DNA from: Pteria penguin
Taxonomy: Eukaryota > Mollusca > Bivalvia > Pterioida > Pteriidae
DNA length: 64,000 bases
Assembly: GCA_035048485.1 (NCBI GenBank)
Contig: CM068583.1
Coordinates: forward strand, 70,417,731-70,481,730
Reading direction: 5' to 3'
Both the position numbers and the translations under genes were made by a program. Of the stretch, positions 51,401-63,400 are shown in pieces. The notes below the pieces were generated by a model. The model worked only from the letters and a program-made list of their open reading frames with translations, was not told the origin of the DNA and ran no database searches. Each line of letters starts with the position of its first letter. The stretch's first letter is position 1.

Positions 51401-54400
51401 GAATTAGAAAATACATACTTTTTCAACATCCCTCTCCCAATCGTGCATGGCCTATTATAATATCCTTTTAACATTTTTCAATCATTGTCATGTCAAATTG
51501 ATATTTATACATACAACTATCATCATCATTGATTCTTGTAGATGCCACCTTACATCCTAGTCTTTCTTATTTGAGCTGATATTTACGCATGAGCATGATT
51601 TGGGTGTTATGGTCAAATGTGTCTTCTGTATGACTTTTATTCTATAATTGTAAAATATCATAAGTTCCAGTGAATGGAGTTATCAGTCTATGACTTTCCC
51701 TAGCGACTATTGTGAATAGTATATACTGTCTGTCGCTGCTATGGGAATAGTGTTTCAAAAGACATTCTGCTTTCTATTATTGTTAGTGCTTCGCAATCCT
51801 GCCATACTGCCTTTAGCGGTTTCTTGTTACATTCTGTCTCACATAGTTTCCAGATGACAGCTCAAGTGCCATCAGATTCTATCCAATTTTGGATGTATAC
51901 AGTATACATGTAAATTAGAAATTTCTGAATTGGATAACTGAAGTTCCTTCTCCACCTAACCTATCGTATCAATTGGTCTCAACAATCATCAAGATTTTGA
52001 GAGCGTAATCCAAATCTCGGAATTAGTCTATTGAGGTTACATTTATTCTTTAAAATCCCAGCTGTATTCCACATCAGTGATAAAGAAAGAAATCCCAGCT
52101 GTATTCCACATCAGTGATAAAGAAAGTAACATGTTTTCTGTGAGTGGTGACATTTAATGATGGAAGTATCATTTTATTCAGATTTCTGTATCAGTTTACA
52201 AGTGTTGAGACTGTGAATTTACTGTAACTTTGGAAATCAGTTTTATTGACATGGTAAATGAATTTGATGCCTGTTCTAATACTGTAAATAGTTTTAAAAT
52301 TAGCTAACAAAGTGTGTACTCAGAAATCATGCTTTTTGAAGTCCATACGGCATGTAAAGTGAACTATCCTCTCAGATTTCGCTGTACTTGGATATGTGTC
52401 AATGGATAATGAAGGTCAACAAAGAAAAACAAGTATTAGTTATAGGTACACACGGACTGCAGCAAGCATGACAACACATCAGTGTCTCATACATTCTTGT
52501 ATTAGTTTGTAGTTTCTGATATATACTTTAGTATTATTATTATAATTTTGATGTTTATCCGTAGATATTACGTTGTGTAAGGTGTTATAAATCAACAGTT
52601 AAGGTCCCTGGCTCATGGTTCATATGAGGTCCCAGACTGAAGTACCACCACAGGCTTTTTGGGGTCTTGTCTTTTTGATAAGACAGTAAAATCTGAAATC
52701 CATTTTCACAGTAAATGTGGCACATGAAAATATCCCTCTACATGGGTCCATTACATAGGTCAAAGTTTCTGTGCATTGCTTTAGACAGATACTGTCATAT
52801 GAATGTAGTAAGGTAAGGTGATGTAAAATAAGAATGAAAAAAAACAAAAATCATGACCTGTTATATATCATAGATCTAGAGGACGAATAGTACAGTGAAA
52901 TAACATGAGAATTATTTTTGTAGTGGAAGGTGTATCAGCAGAAACAAAGACAATCAAAGTAACAAATATTCCAAAGGATACAACAGAAGATGCCTTGACT
53001 TATTTCTTTGAAAATCGAAGAAAGTCTGGTGGAGGCCCAACAGAGGAAGTTGATTATGATGAAAGTACCCAGACTGCATTTATAACATTTGAAGAGGCCA
53101 ATGGTATACCTTACTGTATAATCACCTGTGATTGAGTCAGTCGGGTTTAGTGTTATCCAATGTTCTGATTCTGAATGATGTAGGATTACCTGTGATTGAG
53201 TCAGTCAGGTCTAGTGTTATCCAGTGTACTGATTCTGAATGATGTAGGATTACCTGTGATTGTGTCAGTCGAGTCTAGTGTTATCCAGTGTACTGATTCT
53301 GAATGATGTAGGATTGCCTGTGATTGAGTCAGTCGGGTCTAGTGTTATCCAATGTACTGATTCTGAATGATATAGGATTACCTGTGATTGAGTCAGTCGG
53401 GTCTAGTGTTATCCAGTGTACTGATTCTGAATGATGTAGGATTACCTGTGATTGAGTCAGTCAGGTCTAGTGTTATCCAATGTACTGATTCTGAATGATG
53501 TAGGATTACCTGTGATTGAGTCAGTCGGGTCTAGTGTTATCCAATGTAATGATTCTGAATGATGTAGGATTACTTGTGATTGAGTCAGTCGGGTCTAGTG
53601 TTATCCAGTGTACTGATTCTGAATGATGTAGGATTACTTGTGATTGGGTCAGTTGGGTCTAGTGTTATCCAATGTACTGATTCTGAATGATGTAGGATTA
53701 CTTGTCATTGAGTCAGTCAGGTTTAGTGTTATCCAATGTACTGATTCTGAATGATGTAGGATTACTTGTGATTGAGTCAGTTGGGTCTAGTGTTATCCAA
53801 TGTACTGATTCTGAATGATGTAGGATTACCTGTGATTGAGTCAGTCGGGTCTAGTGTTATCCAGTGTACTGATTCTGAATGATGTAGGATTACCTGTGAT
53901 TGAGTCAGTCGGGTTTAGTGTTATCCAATGTACTGATTCTGAATGATGTAGGATTACCTGTGATTGAGTCAGTCAGGTTTAGTGTTATCCAATGTACTGA
54001 TTCTGAATGATGTAGGATTACCTGTGATTGAGTCAGTCGGGTCTAGTGTTATCCAATGTAATGATTCTGAATGATGTAGGATTACCTGTGATTGAGTCAG
54101 TCGGGTCTAGTGTTATCCAATGTAATGATTCTGAATGATGTAGGATTACTTGTCATTGAGTCAGTCGGGTCTAGTGTTATCTAGTGTACTGATTCTGAAT
54201 GATGTAGGATTACTTGTGATTGAGTCAGTCAGGTCTAGTGTTATCCATTGTACTGATTCTGAATGATGTAGGAGTACTTGTCATTGAGTCAGTTAGGTCT
54301 AGTGCTATCCAGTGTATTGATTCTGAATGATGTAGGATTACCTGTGATTGAGTCAGTCAGGTCTTGTGTTATCCAGTGTACTGATTCTGAATGATGTAGG

Positions 54401-57400
54401 ATTACCTGTGATTGAGTCAGTCGGGTCTAGAGTTATCCAGTGTACTGATTCTGAATGATGTAGGATTACCTGTGATTGAGTCAGTCGGGTCTAGTGTTAT
54501 CCAGTGTACCGATTCTGAATGATGCAGGATTACCTGTGATTGAGTCATTCAGGTCTAGTGTTATCCAATGTACTGATTCTGAATGATAAAGGATTACCTG
54601 TGATTGAGTCAGTCGGGTCTAGTGTTATCCAGTGTACTGATTCTGAATGATGTAGGATTACTTGTGATTGAGTCAGTCGGGTCTAGTGTTATCCAGTGTA
54701 CTGATTCTGAATGATGTAGGATTACCTGTGATTGAGTCAGTCGGGTCTAGTGTTATCCAGTGTACTGATTCTGAATGATGTAGGATCACCTGTGATTGAT
54801 TCAGTCAGGTCTAGTGTTATCCGGTGTACTGATTCTGAATGATGCAGGATTACCTGTGATTGAGTCAGTCAGGTCTAGTGTTATCCAGTGTACTGATTCT
54901 GAATGATGTAGGATTACTTGTGATTGAGTCAGTTGGGTCTAGTGTTATCCAATATGATTGATTCAGTCAGGTCTAGAGTTATCCAATATACATTTATTTA
55001 TTGTTAGTATGTTGAACACATTTTAAAGACTTGATTTCAGGCCGTAATCATTAGCTTGATAGATACTTCCAATTCCAGACAATGGGTAGGGACTGTAACT
55101 TCCAATGTCCAGACTCAACAGGGGTTAGGCAGTGACTTCCATTGTCCAGACTGAACAGGGGTAAGACAGTGACTTCCATTGTCCAGACTGAACAGGGGTA
55201 AGACAGTGACTTCCAATGTCTAGACTGAACAGGGGTAAGACAGTGACTTCCAATGTCTAGACTGAACAGGGGTAAGGCAGTGACTTCCATTGTCCAGACT
55301 GAACAAGGGTAAGGCAGTGACTTCCAATGTCTAGACTGAACAGGGGTAAGGCAATGACTTCCAATGTCCAGACTGGTCAGAGGGAAGGTTATGACATTCA
55401 TAACCCTGACTGGACAGAGGGAAGACTATAAATTTCAGAGTCCAGACTGAACAAGGAGAATATGAGCTTTAGTGCCCAGACTTGAAAAGGGCAAGACTCT
55501 ACAGAGGGAAGATTATAACCTTTAGTGCTCAGACTAGATTTCAGAGCCCATAATGGACAGAGGTTACCTTACATGACATTCACTGAATAAAGTTGTCACT
55601 TTTTGTATCCAGACTGGACAGATGGAAGGTAATGATTTTGAATACCCAGACTGGACAGAGGGTAGAGGCTTAAAACATGCAGCATTTATGTGTCCACTGA
55701 GCTGATGAATCACTGAATATTGTTAAGCATTGTAAATATATTTAGGGAAAGAAATATGAAATAAATACACCATATTCAGGTGGAAAATATTTGTTAATGT
55801 CATGTAAGGAAAACAGTCTTTGTATGATGCACCATTTATCACCAGACATTACAGGTAGATTTTATTAGTCTATCAGTTACATGATCAATAATATTTCTGA
55901 TCAGCTTAAGGTATTACTTCATTGTTTATCTGTTCAGAGGATTATTCAATCAAACCTTTTATCACATGGATATATTTTTCAGCTGTTCAGAGGATTATGA
56001 GCAAGTTACCACTCTTGTTCAACAACAAACAGATTACTATTGAGGAGTTTAAACCAGAAACAGAGTCTGAAGCATTAGAGACAGAACAAGCCATAGCAGA
56101 CTCCTTTAAGGTTGGCTGCACCATAGAAGTACGAAAATTCAAAGACACTACAAGTATTGATACCATAGAGATGTATTTTGAAAATGCTCGACGCTCTGGA
56201 GGAGGAGATGTGATTAAAGTTGATAAGAGTGAAGAAGATGGCGTTGTATACTTGGAATTTGAAAATGAGGAAGGTACTTTAAACCATCTCACAAAAAATC
56301 ATTTTAGCTCTACAAATCTGGTTACTCTTATATCTCTATCACTATTAACAATGGCTTTTGAACACTTCCCTTTTTAGCACGCGAGCTTGTACATACAGAA
56401 GAGCTATTGCTTTACCCCTGGCGTCAGTGTTGGTGTACGCGTCAGCGTCCACATACAAACTGATAGGGCAAATGTTAAAGTCTTAGAATTTCATTCTTAT
56501 TGATTTCTTTTTGTATTTTAACTTAACCCTTATCACACTAATCGCGACATAAGTCGTTCTGAAAAAATTGCCGTTCACTGCTAATCGCGACAATTATCGA
56601 TTTACGATTTCCAAGGCTAAATATAAATATGTACTAGCGTGGTATGACAATTACCTATGATTTCTAGATAAAACTTCCTTGGAACGGTCAAGGATGTATT
56701 AAATATATCCTAAATACTACGCAATGTTTACAATAATCAAACATGGCGGCGTCTGTCGCCCGTCAAAGTTTTGATAATGAGGAAAGACTTTCGCATTTTT
56801 CGTCAAATATTTTGATTCCAGTGAAAATGATTTTGAGGGATTTGTGCTTGAAATGTGTTAGGTCATACGAAAATAATTAATTCTGCCCCTATCGATTAAT
56901 CTTATAAGGATATTATGGAAAATCTGGACACCAGGGTTAGGAAAGCGGAGATCACGTACACTAAATGCTCTGTTCACAGTTTGCCTTGATTATCCCATTT
57001 TATGTTCATGTTCATGTTCACTTGTTGATTATTTTTTTAAAAATAAAAGATACTACTCACATTTGCCAGATTTGACCAAGGTGTTTTTTTATTTAGTTTA
57101 AGCAATAATATGGTTACGCCATCCAGTTAGAATGTTTACCTGAGACCATACCTTTAATTAACAAAGGTTAACGAGACAGAGTCCAACATATGAACAATAA
57201 CCTTGAATAGATAGCCATGACATTTCTTATTAAATCCATGTATGATTTGTTTTTCTGTGATAGATGATAAGAAAATGAGGAAGGAAACATGACTGGACAT
57301 GGCATTTCATAATCATATGCAATTTATTCAGCAGTACAGAAAAAAGCAATAGAAATTAGCATAGCGTGATAAGGGTTAATGTATTATGCTAATGTATTCC

Positions 57401-60332
57401 TATTAACTATTCTTAATGAGTTTCTGAATCCTCTTGGGATGGGGGGGGGGCTCATTTGATATGATGAAATGATAGGACAAATGTTAAGGTGTTCAAATAT
57501 CAATGCTTTTGTGTTTCTTTTTATACTTTTGTCATGAGAATGAAATCTAATAATGAATTTCAATATCTACTCGTGTCCTATATCATTACACCTCTCTTTA
57601 TTTAGCCCTGGGGGCGGGGGTCATTAGCTATAATGAAATGATAGGGTAATTGTTAAGAGATTGAAAATTGAATGTTTTGCTTTTCTTTTTATACTTTTGT
57701 TGACTGCATTGCAAAGCAAGTCCGGCCTATGAATTTAAGAAGTCTGTCTGTCTATCCATCACTCTGTCTATCTGTCTATCTGCGAGTCATGAAAAATCTA
57801 TTGTACTCAAGTCCTTTGTATTTATTGATCAACATTTTATCTTTCATTTGGAAAATGTTGATAGAAGAGATATGTACAAAACTCTACATTTCAACTGATA
57901 TATTTTCCTTTTTCAGTTGTGGGGCGGATTTTGAGGAAGAGTCATAAAATTGATGGAGTAACAGTAAATGTAAAGAAATACATACCCCCACCTCCACCAA
58001 AACCAGTGCCAACTTATCCTAACAAAGTTATTATTCATAACATTAGTAGTAACACTTCAAGAGATGGTTTGGAGAATTTTTTGGAGGCAAAGGTTGACGT
58101 TATTCCAGTGGATATTACATATGACGATGATCAAAGTACAGCATTAGTTACATTTGAAGAGCAAATAGGTATATACATTTTGTTCTTAGATAAATCATAA
58201 TCATAAATATAGTTAATTCCAGAATATCTTAAGGCATAATTCTGTCACATTATCAATTGCCCATACATCCCAGGTTTGTGCCTCATTCTGAAGCATTAAT
58301 CAGAACCCATATATTTCAGGTTTGTATCTCATTCTGAAGCATAAATCAGAGCCCATACATCCCAGGTTTGTGCCTCATTTTGAAGCATTAATCAGAGCCC
58401 ATACATCCCAGGTTCATTCCTCATTCTGAAGCATTAGTCATAGCCTATATATCCCAGGTTTGTCCTTATTGTGAAGCATTAATCAGAGCCCATACATCCC
58501 GGGTTTGTACCTCATTCTGAGGCATTAATCAGAACACATACATGTCAGATTTGTACCTCATTCTGAGGCATTAATCAGAACACATACATGTCAGATTTAT
58601 ACCTCATTCTGAAGTATTAATCAGAGCCCATACATCCCAGGTTTGTGCCTCATTCTGAAGTATTAATCAGAGCCCATACATCCCAGGTTTGTGCCTCAAT
58701 CTGAAGCATTAATCATAGCCCATACATCCCAGGTTTGTGCCTCATTCTGAAGCATTAATCATAGCCGATACATCCCAGGTTTGTGCCTCATTCTGAAGCA
58801 TTAATCAGAGCCCATACATCCCAGGTTTGTGCCTCAATCTGAAGCATTAATCAGAGCCCATACACCCCAGGTTTGTGCCTCAATCTGAAGCATTAATCAT
58901 AGCCTATATATCCCAGGTTTGTGTCTCATTCTAAAGTATTAATCAGAGCCCATACATCCCAGGTTTGTGCCTCATTCTGAAGCATTAATCAGAGCCCATA
59001 CATCCCAGGTTTGTACCTCATTCTGAAGCATTAATCATAGCCCATATAACCCAGGTTTGTCCATATTGTGAAGCATTAATCAGAGCCCATACATCCCAGG
59101 TTTGTGCCTCATTCTGAAGTATTGATCAGAGCGCATACAACCCAGGTTTGTGCCTCATTCTGAAGTATTGATCAGAGCGCATACATCCCAGGTTTGTGCC
59201 TCAATCTGAAGTATTATCCAGTGCCCATACATCCCATTATTTTCATTGATAGCATGATGGCAGTTTATATGGGATATAATAACTTCAGTAATCATGAATT
59301 GATTTTCATAAAACTTATATAGAATACTCTGATAAGATAAAAGAATATGCCATTCAATTTTGAAAATATCTCCTTTGTCAGTACAAAGCTATGAGTCTGA
59401 TTTTTTTATTTTTGAAATAATTGTAGAAAATTTTTAAAAATTAATTCCTCACTCAATCTCATTCAAATTTAAGTTCATTATAAATATGTGTTGATACTGG
59501 TTTGGTTTTTATTTTCTTCTGTATTCTTACATTTTAGATGTAGAAGAATAAAAGGTGGGGTGGGGGAGGGGTTAGATTCAGCTGTTAGCCATAACTTCTT
59601 ACTGCCATTATGGATTTCAATAATATTACACAGGGTTGTTGCCCTGGGCCAAAGCATGTGTTATCTTGAGTCCTTAATAATTGAGTGGGGGGGGGGCAGA
59701 CTTTATACTTTAAATTTTTTCCCGTCAAACTAAACAATGGGCATATTATGCCACTCTGAGCATTGCTCTTGTTATATGTTGATCTGCTTTAGACATTGAT
59801 ATCTGCATTTGAAACATCTGTCTGCATATACTGCTCAATGGAATTTAATTGTCAGAAAAATAATGCATAATCTGCTTATCTAAATCATGAATTTAAAACA
59901 AAATTCAGTCTCCTTCTTCAACCATTGATTATATTGTATAGTTTGTTAAATACTTAAATTAATTAATGTGAGGAAAACAATTCTTGACATTAAAATTCTT
60001 GTTCTATGTACTTTCTTACAGATTTTGAAAAATTGAAATTTGCATGCCAGAAAAGGTCTTTGGATAAGTGTTTTTTGAAGGTGGATAAAGTTGCGATAAG
60101 TTCCAGTGTCATGGTAAAAGGCTTTAGCTGCAAGACTTCCAGGGACACTATGGAATTCTACTTTGATAATAAGAAAAGAAGTGGTGGAGAAGGAGTGCTG
60201 GATGTCTGTCTTGATACAGATGACGGTGTCTGTATTGTATCATTTGAGGATCCACATGGTAGGCGCTGACTGTCTTTTATTTCTAATGAAAGACTGATAC
60301 ACCATTAACATATCACTGTTTGAATTTAATCA

Positions 60333-60403
<71 letters not shown>

Positions 60404-63400
60404 TATCAAAATCTCTAACATAACGGTGTGAAAATCTTTTACATAATACAGTAGTGTGGATATCTTTAAAATACATTCATTTCTCCTCTTTTTTAAATCC
60501 TCAAAAATGCTTGGATAATTCCAGACACATTGAAATTGAAACTAAAAATTTCATGTGCATTTTGAGTGCAAAAATATCCTTGTGAATGCAAAAGTAGTGT
60601 ATAAGTGATTTTCAGATGCATAAGTGATTGTAAATCAAATATAAGAAAATATGAGTTTTTATTCAAAATAATATAAAATTTTTTCATAACATTATCAATA
60701 TTAGAGAGAAATTTGTGTTTTCCAATAATTTGTGAATGCAAAAGTAGTGTATTGGTGACTTTCAGATGCTTAAGTGATTGTAAATCAAATATAAGAAAAT
60801 ATGAGTTTTTATTCAAAATAATATAAAATTTTTTCATAACATTATCAATATTAGAGAGAAATTTGTGTTTTCCAATAATTTGTGAATGCAAAAGTAGTGT
60901 ATAAGTGACTTTCAGATGCATAAGTGATTGTAAATCAAATATAAGAAAATATGAGTTTTTATTCAAAATACATGTTGTAATATAAAAATTTTTCATAACA
61001 TTATCAATATTAGAGAGAAATTTGTGTTTTCCAATAATTTATTCACTTCATAAAGATAAAATCAGTATAAATAGAGTAAAGATCATGACTAATATTCTTT
61101 TAAACCAGGTTATAATGCTGATGTATTTAAGATTACAAAAATGGAATAGCTACAAACTTTACATAAAGTTCCTCATTATTAGGCCATGTAAAATTAATTC
61201 CTAGTTTCTCAGACACTACTGTGTGCTCAACTTTGCTGCCGACGAGTCATTTATTGCAACTTCGGAAAAAAGTAGCTGCCGTGTCTCCGATTTGATCCAT
61301 TGTTAAATATAAAATATCTATTTATAGAACACATTTTTCCCCTAGGAGAAAGAGAGTGTACTTTGTCAGTGTTAGTAAAATGCTTAATGTAATGTTGTTA
61401 CCCAAAAAACGCCTTTATGACCTTACTTGAAAGTATCCCATAATAACAATACAAATGCAAATGGTGGCCAGGGGAGAGAAAGGTAGATTTCTTCTGAGCA
61501 TTAAAGTTAACTTTAAGGAAGAACAGTCATGCATTGAAAAAAAAGAATAGGAGCTGTATGTCAGAATTTACTTTGCCAAGAGGAAGATTTTATTCATTTC
61601 ACCTGAACTAGCTTTGAAATAATATTGTTTGGGTAAAAAGAAAAATACAAAAAATAAATACACCATCACCCTTTCCACCTTTTTTGAGACTCAATTATCT
61701 GAGAAACATAGAATTAATTTTACATGGCCTTATGATATCAAATTTTAATTGTGTGCTGGTATTTCTTAATACATGTATACAGATACAAGAAGTGCTTGAC
61801 ACTGAACAGTATTGATGTGATATTTCAGTTGCTGAAGCTGTGTGTGCTAGAAAGCATGTAGTTGATGGGAATACTTTGGAGGTCAAAATTTTCTATGATT
61901 GCCTCGGTAAAATTGTGGAAGAGAACGAAAGTGCAGACTTCACTTTTCCAGAACCATTATTGATAAATGATGCTATCCCTAAAAAAGTACAATTCCTGTT
62001 GAAATCAGAACAAAATAAAATGGCTTTAGATAAAACGTTAGAATCTTGTAATGGTAAAGTTGATTGGCCTAAAACGTCAGAAGAAGCTAAGTCCCAACCC
62101 TTTAAAGTTATGTGTACTTTAACTACAGAAGTGAAGGATTATAAAAGACTTGCCAAAAAATGGTCCAAAATTGTGACTTCAGAAGTGACTAAATATCTGA
62201 ATATGTTGGTTATTGAGACTCACTCTACAGTACAGGAAGCTTGGAAGCAAGTTTTAGAAGAGTTAAAGACTTTGAATGTTTCCAAACCTGATGGAGTTGC
62301 AGTGATTCTGGAGAAGGCAGACTATGAAATTAATGTTGTAGGGCATAAACCTGTAGTGGAAGATGTCTCCAAGCAAGTAATGGCTATCATCAAAAAAGTA
62401 GGAGAAGAAATGGATAGGAGAAAGTTAAAAGTGGAAGAGAAAACAAGCATAAAACATTATCAAGTCTTGCTTCTACAAGCTCTCAGCTTTGGTGAGAGCA
62501 TTGCCAAACAGTTCCAGGAATTGAAAGTGTCTTTCAATGCTAGCAAGCACTTAATTTTATTTGATGGATTTTCAACTGATATCATCAATGCAAAAATGAA
62601 AATGTTTGAAATTTTAAACAGTGTTTCTAAATCAGATGTTGGACAATTTTCCCCTGCCCGTAGTGAATTTCTAAAGTCATCAGGGGTTAAAAAATATGTC
62701 AGAGATAAATTCAAAGAGAATAATGTTGTAGCTGTGTGGGAGATTAACAATGATAACACAGTGGTTGTGTACTCCACTAGTGATCCAGAGTCGGTGAAGG
62801 CATCACACGTTGTCAAGGATTCCGTCCTGGAGTCATCTGTGGCAATAGATCGAGAGTCAGTGCCATTGTTTTCATCACAGATTTGGGAAAAAGAATCAGC
62901 AGAACAAATTCAAACATTTAAAGGTATGGTGAAATTTATTCCACATACAGAACAATTAGAAATTGTCATATTAAGCGTGGATTCCACGCATGGTTTGTTA
63001 AGAGAATTTGTGGAACAGTTTGTTCAGGAACGCACAATCTATGAACAGTCACTGGAACTGTCGCCAGGCATCATGCGGTTTTTGAGGAATCATTGCCAAA
63101 AAGATACAAATTCTATTGTTAAAAGCTTGAATAGTGATCAAGTGAGAATAGATGTTACCCAATCTGCTATATCCATCCAAGGCACGAAAATTGGTCTTAA
63201 CAAAGCTAAGCGAAAGATTGACGACCTTGTTCAAACTATAGAGAGAAAAAAGCACTCCATTAGAAAAGCTGGCATAGGAAAGCATTTGCAGTCATCTCAA
63301 GGTCAGGAAAGAATAACAAAAATAGAAAATTCAGAGAGTGTTGTCATAGAACTGAGTGATGATTCTGACCAACCAGAGGACGGGAAAAGTCCAAGGATAC

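Noticed and set aside
55051..55401. 116-codon minus frame with HWKSLPYPCS-type repeats
   Set aside because: Translation of a 37-bp minisatellite in intron 5.
60493..60996. 167-codon minus-strand frame with internal repeats
   Set aside because: Arises from three 150-bp tandem units in intron 8.
62460..62816. 118-codon minus-strand frame opposite exon 9
   Set aside because: Shadow of the strongly supported PARP14-like exon on the plus strand.
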